DNA of 64,000 nt from Myroides phaeus (GTDB lineage: Bacteria; Bacteroidota; Bacteroidia; Flavobacteriales; Flavobacteriaceae), in assembly GCF_900099675.1 (NCBI RefSeq), contig NZ_FNDQ01000015.1, positions 1-64,000 of the forward strand. The letters run 5' to 3'. Of the stretch, positions 36,648-43,017 are shown in pieces. The stretch's first letter is position 1; each line of letters begins with the position of its first letter. A program made the translations under genes and the position numbers. The notes below the pieces were generated by a model. The model searched no databases, was not told the origin of the DNA, and was given only the letters and a program-made list of their open reading frames with translations.

Positions 36648-36663
36648 ATCGCAATATTACGAT
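36648..36663. promoter_or_regulatory. ArsR-type operator in front of the arsR gene
   Basis: The palindrome ATCGCAATATTACGAT differs from the copy at 36257 in only a few bases and lies 25 bases before the regulator start. Confidence 0.65.
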
Positions 36664-36779
36664 ATATATACAATGTAAAAAAAGAAGTTTCTGTTAAATA
36701 GTAAACAACCTTCCTTTTCAGATTCTCCCAAGTAATAAATCACAGCTTTTGTATTTCACTAAAATTGTAATCAAAAAAA

Positions 36780-36808
36780 GAGTTACTTCTTTTTACAAAA
36801 AGTAACTC
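36780..36808 (-). terminator. terminator of rtcB
   Basis: A 9-bp stem (36780-36788 with 36800-36808); on the minus strand it is followed by a run of T. Confidence 0.75.
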
Positions 36809-36835
36809 TCTTAATTTATAAAACTTTTATCCCCT

Positions 36836-38269
36836 TTAATCTTCTCTACTTCCATCATCAGCCATACGAACAATTTTAGGAGTAAACTTCGCTAATACAT
36901 CAACTAACTCTCCTTGTGCTGCCATTACTTCATAAATATCTTTATAAGCCATTGGCGCTTCGTCTTTTCCGGCTCCAATTAACTGTACACCACAATCTGC
37001 TAAAACGGCTTTGATATCTTCTGCCTTCAAGTTCTTGATAGCTTGTGTACGACTCATTTGTCGTCCTGCTCCGTGAGATGCTGAATTTAATGCAGTTGCT
37101 TCTCCTTTTCCGCGAACTAAAAACCCAGGGGCAGTCATAGATCCTGGAATAATTCCCATAACACCTTCACTCGCTGGTGTTGCCCCTTTTCTGTGTACAA
37201 TAACTTCTTTTCCTTGATACATCTCTTTCCACGCAAAGTTGTGGTGATTTTCAATCTTTGCTAATACCTCTGCACCTATAGCTTTGGTCAACTTATCGTG
37301 AATTACCTCGTGACAAGCAGAGGCGTAATCTCCAGCTAAGTTCATCATCATCCAATATTCTTGTCCTTCTTGTGAATTCAAATCTAAGTAAGCAAGGTTA
37401 GCCGCTTCTTGTGGTAACTTACAAACCTCTTTTGCAATTTTAGTGTAATGCCCTGCAATTGTTGCTCCCATTCCACGAGAACCTGAGTGTGTCAATAAGG
37501 CTAAGTAAGTTCCTTTATCAATATTCAACACCTCATCGCGGTCTGTAAACTCCATAATCCCCCATTCCACAAAGTGGTTTCCACCTCCTGATGAACCTAA
37601 CTGTGACCAAGCTTTATCTTGTAAATTCTTGATAAACGGATTTAAGTTAAACTCTCCTCTATCTAATATAGCGTGATTGGCTTTATGTTGTCCTAAAAAA
37701 CCGTGTCCTGCTCCAAACTTAGTGTGTTTCACTAATTCCTCTTTTAGCAAACCTTCCATTCCATAAAACTCTACTCCTTTAATATCAAAAATAGAAAGGG
37801 CCATTCTACACCCAATATCTACTCCTACACCATACGGAATGACCGCATTTTCGGTAGCCAACACGCCTCCAATAGGTAATCCGTATCCTTGGTGAGCATC
37901 TGGCATTAACGCCCCAGCTACTGCAACGGGTAATTTCACAGCAGTTTGCATTTGTTTAATTGCTCCTTCTTCAATATAATCTGCTCCGTAAATACTGTAA
38001 GCAACTGCTGCTTCTCTTAATGGGATTACTTCTGTTTCCTCTCTTTGTCCTACGCCATCAATTATCGCTTTAGCCAACTTTCCAAATACCTTGTGATTTA
38101 GATAATCTTCTGCATTATCTAACACCATTTTATAATGTGCTAACATCTCTGTTTTGGTAAACCCTGTACGCTTCTTATTTGCTTTTAAGGCAACACCCAA
38201 CAAAGCGTTCTCTGGATAACCTATCGCAATCAAATCATTTCCGTTTATAACTGTATTTTCCTTTTTCAT
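36836..38269 (-). CDS. rtcB: RtcB family RNA-splicing ligase
   Basis: A 477-residue GTP- and Mn2+-dependent RNA ligase that joins 2',3'-cyclic phosphate (or 3'-phosphate) ends to 5'-OH ends, as left by tRNA anticodon nucleases. Conserved elements are in order: PDAHQGYG (D124, H126), GVDIGC (D151, metal Cys C154), GGGNHF (N231, H232), THSGSRG (H261), HRKGATPA (359-366) and SASHGAGRQMSR (396-407). No archease is beside it. The leader upstream holds a tRNA-like element (38314-38493), and a slipin gene and WYL regulator complete the locus, so it is probably a damage-induced RNA repair enzyme. Confidence 0.95.
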   Translation of the reverse strand: MKKENTVINGNDLIAIGYPENALLGVALKANKKRTGFTKTEMLAHYKMVLDNAEDYLNHKVFGKLAKAIIDGVGQREETEVIPLREAAVAYSIYGADYIEEGAIKQMQTAVKLPVAVAGALMPDAHQGYGLPIGGVLATENAVIPYGVGVDIGCRMALSIFDIKGVEFYGMEGLLKEELVKHTKFGAGHGFLGQHKANHAILDRGEFNLNPFIKNLQDKAWSQLGSSGGGNHFVEWGIMEFTDRDEVLNIDKGTYLALLTHSGSRGMGATIAGHYTKIAKEVCKLPQEAANLAYLDLNSQEGQEYWMMMNLAGDYASACHEVIHDKLTKAIGAEVLAKIENHHNFAWKEMYQGKEVIVHRKGATPASEGVMGIIPGSMTAPGFLVRGKGEATALNSASHGAGRQMSRTQAIKNLKAEDIKAVLADCGVQLIGAGKDEAPMAYKDIYEVMAAQGELVDVLAKFTPKIVRMADDGSRED

Positions 38270-38313
38270 TTTGTATTATCTTTTTTCTCAGAAGAACAAT
38301 TCTCTTTATTTGT

Positions 38314-38493
38314 AACTCTGGTGGGATTCGAACCCACATTCCATATTGGCAGTACGGCTGTTAATACGCTTCCCTACTAACTTCGGTGCCTCTGTAAACT
38401 CTACCAACTTGTCCGCGCAGGTCAAGCCGGGATATCCGTACACTCTACGTTAGCAAATTTAACCGTAGGCTTTTCCTTTTAAGCTACAGAGTC
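38314..38493 (-). ncRNA. tRNA-like RNA B with a ~105-nt insertion in the anticodon loop, in the rtcB leader
   Basis: On the minus strand a class II tRNA fold is seen. Acceptor GACTCTG (38493-38487) pairs with CAGAGTT (38320-38314) in all seven positions, one a G-U. Then TA, D stem GCTT/AAGC with loop AAAAGGAA, anticodon stem TACGG (38467-38463) with CCGTA (38357-38353), a 15-nt variable arm (38352-38338), T stem GTGGG/CCCAC and T loop TTCGAAT. In place of a 7-nt anticodon loop there are 105 nt (38462-38358). The insert has its own pairings, including GTACGG/CCGTAC that competes with the anticodon stem. The 3' side reads ACAA, so CCA is not encoded. It ends about 45 nt before the rtcB start. 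Not an ordinary tRNA gene. Confidence 0.8.
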
Positions 38494-38509
38494 ATTTGAC
38501 TATTAATTA

Positions 38510-38538
38510 CAAAGAATGTGTTCTTCTAAATTATACAA
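38510..38538 (-). promoter_or_regulatory. possible promoter of RNA B / rtcB
   Basis: On the minus strand TTG (38538-38536), 18 bases, then ATTCTTTG (38517-38510), which matches TTTG but not the leading TA of the -7 consensus. A start from here would fall just before the tRNA-like 5' end. Confidence 0.35.
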
Positions 38539-38580
38539 TGCCTTCTTATAAGCAAACTGCTTGGGTTAACGCCATAAAAA

Positions 38581-38607
38581 AAGGCAATTACGATGTGTAA
38601 TTGCCTT
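38581..38607 (-). terminator. terminator of the slipin gene
   Basis: A perfect 11-bp stem (38581-38591 with 38597-38607), on the minus strand followed by seven T residues. It separates the slipin transcript from RNA B and rtcB. Confidence 0.85.
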
Positions 38608-38650
38608 GATATCTATAGCAGGTAGTGTGTTACTACAGCAAAACGATGCA

Positions 38651-39745
38651 TTATTTTCCAAATACCTCTTTCAACTGTTGTAATACATTACCACCACCAG
38701 ATAAGCTGATTTCACCAACTTTCTCGGCAATTTTCTCGATGTATTCCATCTCTTTTAACTTCAGCAACATTTCATTCTCTTCCATTAGTTTGGCAGTATT
38801 CAACAAACTTCTTGTTGCTGCTGTCTCTTCACGGCGAGTAATCATATTGGCTTGTGCTTTCTTTTCAGCAACTAACACTTGGTTCATAATTTCACGGATT
38901 TCTCCTGGCAAGATAATATCTTTGATACCACAAGCTGTTAAATCAATACCTAATGCTGCAATTGAAGCCTTCACTTCTTGCAATAAATCGCCTGATAAGT
39001 TCTCTTTATTTTCCATTAATTCGTCAAAAGACATTCTTCCGATTTTCTCTCTCAACATTAATTGGATAATAGTGTACACTTGTCTTTCAACGTCTTTATT
39101 ATCAACATAAGCTACAAGTAGGTCTTTCACTTGATACGTCAAGCTAAAGTTTACTCTTAATTGCACTTTGTCTTTTGTCAATATCTCTTGCCCATTCATC
39201 TCCATATTCTGTTGACGAATATCAATATACTGTGTTTCAATAATAGAATCGTTGTTCCAGAAACGGTATTCACCTGCTTCTAAAATACGTTCAAACTTAC
39301 CGTTTATTATTAATAACGCTCTCTCATTTGCAGACACAACAACCTTGCGGATGAATTGTCCCATATTACCTTTGTTTGTCAATACACGAGGAATTGTTTC
39401 GTCAACCTCTATTGTATCGATATTGTAACGCTCAAAAGTAAACTCAATAGCGTCTTTCCAAAAGATATGTCTTCCCGCCCCAAGAGCAGTCATAAATACC
39501 TTGTTCTTGAACACTAAAACAACTTCATTGTCTAATACGTCAATTACATTCAACATCGCTTGTAATGTACTATTTTGCAATAGTGCATCTACGTCTTCGC
39601 GAACTGGAAACATATCCGCTTTGTTGAATTGCACAATTTCTTTATTACCCCAAATGATATATTGTCCTGTTTGATATACTTTAGTCAATTCACCTTGGTT
39701 AAAAACTAAGGCAACGTGATTTGTTTTTACTTGTAACTTTTTCAT
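38651..39745 (-). CDS. slipin-like SPFH (band 7) protein, no membrane anchor
   Basis: A 364-residue SPFH-domain protein of the slipin type. Before the SPFH core the sequence holds three similar strand-turn-strand repeats: residues 8-33 (VALVFNQGELTKVYQTGQYIIW), 74-97 (VVLVFKNKVFMTALGAGRHIFW) and 138-163 (ALLIINGKFERILEAGEYRFW). The SPFH core follows (YIDIRQQNMEMNGQEILTKDKVQLRVNFSLTYQV) and then a coiled-coil-like tail (about 290-345, with AEKKAQANMITRREETAATRSLLNTAKL). No N-terminal membrane helix is seen, unlike stomatins. Slipins of this kind are known neighbours of RtcB in bacteria; the role is unknown, perhaps a scaffold. Confidence 0.87.
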   Translation of the reverse strand: MKKLQVKTNHVALVFNQGELTKVYQTGQYIIWGNKEIVQFNKADMFPVREDVDALLQNSTLQAMLNVIDVLDNEVVLVFKNKVFMTALGAGRHIFWKDAIEFTFERYNIDTIEVDETIPRVLTNKGNMGQFIRKVVVSANERALLIINGKFERILEAGEYRFWNNDSIIETQYIDIRQQNMEMNGQEILTKDKVQLRVNFSLTYQVKDLLVAYVDNKDVERQVYTIIQLMLREKIGRMSFDELMENKENLSGDLLQEVKASIAALGIDLTACGIKDIILPGEIREIMNQVLVAEKKAQANMITRREETAATRSLLNTAKLMEENEMLLKLKEMEYIEKIAEKVGEISLSGGGNVLQQLKEVFGK

Positions 39746-39854
39746 TGTACTATTTTTTTAATCTTTTAAATCTTTTGTTGAAAAAGGAGCGATAAATAGG
39801 CTTCCCTTTTTTATAAACGGAAAAACGAGTTAAGTATTCGTTAGTATAGCTTGT

Positions 39855-39898
39855 GTAGTGTCCAAGTTACCTCAGCAAGCAAAGTAAATTCTCACTAC
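39855..39898 (-). other. structured leader element of the slipin gene
   Basis: On the minus strand GTAGTG (39898-39893) pairs with CACTAC (39860-39855), enclosing about 32 bases; an overlapping GCTTG/CAAGC pairing is also possible. It lies between the RNA A terminator and the slipin start. It has no T-loop, so it is not an obvious third tRNA-like unit. Confidence 0.3.
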
Positions 39899-39942
39899 AT
39901 CCCATATACCTCACCAAAACTTATACTTGTTTTTTCAGGTTT

Positions 39943-39982
39943 AAAAAAAGGTGTTCTTTGTCGAAACAAAAAACAGAAACAC
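39943..39982 (-). terminator. terminator of RNA A
   Basis: On the minus strand GTGTT pairs with AACAC, with an inner TTG/CAA closing a TTTCGA loop and a bulge on the 5' side, followed by CTTTTTTT. It lies upstream of the slipin gene, so it ends a separate transcript. Confidence 0.6.
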
Positions 39983-40062
39983 TATTTATCAGAACCTTTT
40001 ATGATGAGAGGTTTTTATAGAAGTCCTCTGCTTCATCCATAAATGCCCGAAGGCTGCGTGAA

Positions 40063-40131
40063 TATTCTGCTTTACCAATTAAGCTATTTTGCCTTTTGAC
40101 AATAGCAGGATTCGAACCTACATCTTGAATA
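40063..40131 (-). ncRNA. circularly permuted tRNA cloverleaf within RNA A
   Basis: Minus-strand order: anticodon 3' strand TATTC (40131-40127), variable loop AAGAT, T stem GTAGG/CCTGC with loop TTCGAAT, acceptor 3' strand TATTGTC (40104-40098), linker AAAA, acceptor 5' strand GGCAAAA (40093-40087), TA, D stem GCTT/AAGC with loop AATTGGTA, A26, anticodon 5' strand GAATA (40067-40063). The pairings make a full cloverleaf: acceptor 6 of 7 (one G-U, one A-A), D stem 4 of 4, anticodon stem 5 of 5, T stem 5 of 5. The 3' half precedes the 5' half and the free ends lie in the anticodon loop. An upstream GACAATA (40191-40185) can also pair perfectly with TATTGTC. Confidence 0.8.
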
Positions 40132-40252
40132 TGGAAACGAGCATTGCCCGTTTGTTCTACGTCCACAAGCAGTATAAGGTAAACTATTGTCCCTCACTTC
40201 CGTGCTATTCAGAAACACTTCCAAGGCTTGCGTCTTTCGAACAGTACAAAGA

Positions 40253-40283
40253 TGCGCATTTATATGCGCAATAGACTTGCGCA
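40253..40283. promoter_or_regulatory. three TGCGCA boxes (candidate WYL operator)
   Basis: TGCGCA occurs at 40253-40258, 40265-40270 and 40278-40283, the first two as an inverted pair around TTTAT. They lie just downstream of the predicted RNA A start, where a bound protein would block transcription. Confidence 0.5.
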
Positions 40284-40297
40284 GATTAAAAAAAGTT

Positions 40298-40327
40298 CAA
40301 AATTATTCACTAACCTTTGTTTTACAA
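40298..40327 (-). promoter_or_regulatory. promoter of RNA A
   Basis: On the minus strand TTG (40327-40325), a 19-base spacer and TAATTTTG (40305-40298) match the Bacteroidetes promoter consensus exactly. Transcription should begin near 40291. Confidence 0.65.
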
Positions 40328-40364
40328 CACTTTACAAACAATAACTTTTTAAACAAAAAACAAC

Positions 40365-40383
40365 TGCGCAAATACATTGCGTA
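40365..40383. promoter_or_regulatory. TGCGCA and TTGCGTA boxes near the WYL promoter
   Basis: TGCGCA at 40365-40370 and TTGCGTA at 40377-40383. The second overlaps the candidate -33 element of the WYL gene, which suggests autoregulation. Confidence 0.45.
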
Positions 40384-40408
40384 CATAAGAAGTTTTTGTG
40401 TACTTTTA
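40377..40408 (+). promoter_or_regulatory. promoter of the WYL regulator gene
   Basis: TTG (40377-40379), a 21-base spacer and TACTTTTA (40401-40408), one base off the TAnnTTTG consensus, 26 bases before the ATG. Confidence 0.5.
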
Positions 40409-40434
40409 TCTCCTATTATTAATCGACAAAAGGA

Positions 40435-41463
40435 ATGGCTACAAATAAATTGGCATTATTACGCTACAAAATCATTGACGAATGCTTACAAAATAGGTTT
40501 AGAAAATGGACATTAGATGACTTGATTGAAAAAGTCTCTGATTCGTTGTATGAATTTGAAGGAATTGATAGTGGTGTGAGTAAACGCACTATTCAACTGG
40601 ATATTCAAACAATGCGCAGTGATAGCTTAGGATATAATGCCCCTATTGTTGTTGTAGACCGAAAGTACTATACTTACGAAGATCCTGATTTTAGCATTAA
40701 AAATTCTCCTATTAACGATACTGATATGGAGAAACTAAAAGAGGTAGTCAATATTTTAAAACACCTCAACGGTTTTAGTCAAGTGGATGAGATGAGTGAG
40801 ATGATTGCTAAACTTGATAATAACTTGCTTAAGCGTAGTTCTAAAGCTCCTGACTATATACAGATGGAAAACAATAATCGCTTGAAGGGAATTCAATTTA
40901 TCAATCCTTTGTATGAAGCGATAAAAAATAAACAGCCTATTTTGATTGAATACAAATCTTTCAAATCGCAACAGGCAAGTAAAGAAATATACCATCCTTA
41001 TTTATTGAAAGAATATAGAAATCGTTGGTTCTTGATTACAAGAAATAATAAGTTTCCTCATTTACTCACGCTGGCTTTGGACAGAATTGTAAATATACAC
41101 ACCTTAGCAAACGAACCTTTTAAACAATATGAGGGCATTGATTTCAACCGTTATTTTGAGGATACAATAGGCGTTACTAAAACTGAAAAAGACAGAGCGA
41201 AAAAAGTTGTTCTTTGGATTGATGCCAAAAATGCTCCTTATGTAAAGACAAAACCAATTCACCCTTCACAACAGATGATTTCCGAAACGAAAGAAGGAAC
41301 AACTTTTCGCTTAGACGTGGTTCTAAACTTTGAATTGGAACGTGAAATACTTGGTTTTGGGGAAAATATGATAGTTCTTGAACCAAAAGAATTAAAAAAG
41401 AGAATAGGTAAACGCTTAAGTAAAATGATTGAAAATTATAATATTACGCCTAAAAATGATTGA
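40435..41463 (+). CDS. WYL-domain transcriptional regulator
   Basis: A 342-residue regulator. The N-terminal part (about 1-75) is a winged helix (LLRYKIIDECLQNRFRKWTLDDLIEKVSD, SKRTIQLDIQTMRSD). The WYL domain (about 155-235) includes ILIEYKSFKSQQASKEIYHPYLLKEYRNRWFLI, and a WCX-like C-terminal extension follows. WYL domains are thought to sense nucleic-acid ligands or nucleotides. It is divergent from RNA A, the slipin gene and rtcB and is their likely regulator, perhaps in response to broken tRNA. It may also regulate itself. Confidence 0.9.
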   Translation: MATNKLALLRYKIIDECLQNRFRKWTLDDLIEKVSDSLYEFEGIDSGVSKRTIQLDIQTMRSDSLGYNAPIVVVDRKYYTYEDPDFSIKNSPINDTDMEKLKEVVNILKHLNGFSQVDEMSEMIAKLDNNLLKRSSKAPDYIQMENNNRLKGIQFINPLYEAIKNKQPILIEYKSFKSQQASKEIYHPYLLKEYRNRWFLITRNNKFPHLLTLALDRIVNIHTLANEPFKQYEGIDFNRYFEDTIGVTKTEKDRAKKVVLWIDAKNAPYVKTKPIHPSQQMISETKEGTTFRLDVVLNFELEREILGFGENMIVLEPKELKKRIGKRLSKMIENYNITPKND

Positions 41464-41535
41464 TTATCTAAATCATAATATTGTTTTTTAAAACAAAACT
41501 GCCTTTAATCATATAATTATTTCTCAAAGCTTGCG

Positions 41536-41543
41536 TACCTTTG
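41536..41543 (+). promoter_or_regulatory. -7 promoter element of the copper-type operon
   Basis: TACCTTTG lies 5 bases before the ATG at 41549, giving a nearly leaderless transcript. It also lies inside the longer open frame that starts at 41531, which supports the ATG start. Confidence 0.55.
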
Positions 41544-41548
41544 CAGTT

Positions 41549-41911
41549 ATGAAACACTTTATAGTAGTCATAGTAATGTTATTCTTTATGAAGCCAGTAT
41601 TCCCAATATTGGACTTCGTGGTTAACTATGATGCTATTCAAGAACTGTGTATCAATAAAGATAAGCCTGAATTAGAATGTAATGGTAGCTGTCACTTAAA
41701 AAGTGAATTAGCTAAAACAGCTCAGGACGATAATCCTTTCTCAGCTAAGAAGACATTTCAATTGCAATTAGAGGTACTTTTCTTTAATCCCTACGAATGG
41801 GATAGTCCTGTAATCCCCACAATTCCCTTTGCTACGAAAGTAACTGATAGTTACCAAATAGCTTATACTTACTTACCTACGTTTGATTTCATCAAACCAC
41901 CACACGCTTAA
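41549..41911 (+). CDS. small secreted or membrane Cys-containing protein
   Basis: A protein of about 120 residues. The N-terminus (MKHFIVVIVMLFFMKPVFPILDFVV) is a signal peptide or membrane anchor. A Cys cluster follows in NYDAIQELCINKDKPELECNGSCHLKSEL, which could bind a thiophilic metal. The frame could begin at a TTG at 41531 but the ATG at 41549 follows the -7 element. It heads the operon with the FixH-like lipoprotein and the OprC-like receptor, so it probably takes part in copper handling. The family is not recognised. Confidence 0.68.
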   Translation: MKHFIVVIVMLFFMKPVFPILDFVVNYDAIQELCINKDKPELECNGSCHLKSELAKTAQDDNPFSAKKTFQLQLEVLFFNPYEWDSPVIPTIPFATKVTDSYQIAYTYLPTFDFIKPPHA

Positions 41912-42005
41912 ATCTTATTTTATTACCGTTTTATATACTGACTTTGTGCTATTTAGCGCATAAGCCACTATGTACCTATAATTATAATTTTAAGATTTAA
42001 ACAAA

Positions 42006-42971
42006 ATGAAAAAAATACTATACTTCGCTTTTACTGCAATTGCAATCGCTTTTACAACAACTTCTTGTTCTTCTGATGATAATTCAATGTTAAAGGGACC
42101 AACTACAAGACCTGTTGAAATCATTACAGACCCCCTAAAAATACAAACAGAAGGTGATTATTCTATTAAAGTATTTACTAATACTAAAGAGTTTTACGCT
42201 CCTTCTACAGCTCCAATTATCATAGAAATTACAGATAATAAAGATGAGACTAATAAAGTGTTTACAAACACAAAAATGGCTATCACAATGCATATGACAA
42301 TGCAAGATGGTCATCAAATGTCTCACTCTGCTCCTATTACACAACTTAGACCTGTAGCTGGAACTACTAATAAGTTTGAAGGGGAAATTATGTTTTCTAT
42401 GGCAGGAATGGAGTTAGATAAAAACTATTGGACAATTACTGTTGAATCAGAAAACAAAGGAAATAAGATTAAAACAGATATCAATACAACTGTTAGACCA
42501 GGCAATTTCTTTGACAGAGAAAATATTATAAATTCTATTGCAAAAGGAGATAACAAAACATTAGAAATGTTCACTTATAATGGTAAAAATCATTTCATCG
42601 CTTTTCATCAAATACCAAATCTAAAGGTTGGAAGAAATAAAATGCAGGTATCGGTTTTTAGATCAGAAAAAATGGGAATGGAATTTCCTGTTGTAGAAAA
42701 CTTATCTATAGAAATTGATCCAAGAATGCCAGATATGGCAAACCATGGTGTTAGTGCAGCTATAAACCCTTTAAAATACAATAGTAATATTGGAATGTAT
42801 GATGGTACTATTGTATTCAATATGCCTGGATATTGGTATATCAATTTAGTAGTGAAAGACGAAGCTGGGAATATTGTTGCTGGTAAGCCTGTATATACTC
42901 CTGTTAGAGTTAATAAAGACACTGATACAACTCCTGTTCTTGGTGACAAATTCCTTGATGTATTCATATAA
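42006..42971 (+). CDS. FixH/YtkA-like lipoprotein with Met/His-rich copper-type motifs
   Basis: A 321-residue lipoprotein with a lipobox at Cys21 (TTTSCSS). Two similar beta-sandwich domains follow. The first (about 40-155) contains MAITMHMTMQDGHQMSHSAP, a run of Met and His suited to Cu binding; the second (about 205-305) has IEIDPRMPDMANHGVSAAINP and the strand NMPGYWYINLVVKDEAG, typical of YtkA-like domains. It lies 46 bases before the receptor gene. Delivery of copper to or from the outer-membrane receptor is inference from context. Confidence 0.78.
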   Translation: MKKILYFAFTAIAIAFTTTSCSSDDNSMLKGPTTRPVEIITDPLKIQTEGDYSIKVFTNTKEFYAPSTAPIIIEITDNKDETNKVFTNTKMAITMHMTMQDGHQMSHSAPITQLRPVAGTTNKFEGEIMFSMAGMELDKNYWTITVESENKGNKIKTDINTTVRPGNFFDRENIINSIAKGDNKTLEMFTYNGKNHFIAFHQIPNLKVGRNKMQVSVFRSEKMGMEFPVVENLSIEIDPRMPDMANHGVSAAINPLKYNSNIGMYDGTIVFNMPGYWYINLVVKDEAGNIVAGKPVYTPVRVNKDTDTTPVLGDKFLDVFI

Positions 42972-43017
42972 TTTATACTTGCCTAACCTAAAGTCATCCA
43001 CTTTTTAATAAAAGACT

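Larger units (their letters stand above)
39943..40291 (-). ncRNA. RNA A: structured RNA containing a circularly permuted tRNA-like domain
   Basis: An inferred transcript of about 350 nt between the minus promoter at 40298-40327 and the terminator at 39943. The tRNA-like part is at 40063-40131. Upstream are an 8-bp hairpin AAACGGGC/GCTCGTTT and a stretch (40169-40234) that resembles the insert of RNA B. Downstream are a UUCG-capped GCC/GGC hairpin and a longer stem (GATGA/TCATC with GAGG/CCTC). Open frames over this region (40089-40274, 40187-40516, 39851-40042 on the plus strand) are accidental. The ends are predicted, not measured. Confidence 0.65.

Noticed and set aside
38314-38493. Group I intron in a tRNA-Leu-like gene
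   Set aside because: The insert is only about 105 nt and I see no P, Q, R or S core motifs; group I introns of this kind are about 200 nt or longer.
38625-39110. 161-codon open frame antisense to the slipin gene
   Set aside because: It is a shadow of a strongly supported gene on the other strand; its product is Ser/Phe/Ile-rich noise.
38314-40131. tmRNA (ssrA)
   Set aside because: RNA B and RNA A keep D arms and anticodon-stem pairings, which tmRNA lacks, and no tag reading frame is present.
39851-40516. Several short plus-strand open frames over RNA A
   Set aside because: They lie across tRNA-like stems and a promoter, do not resemble each other or known families, and have no ribosome-binding context.
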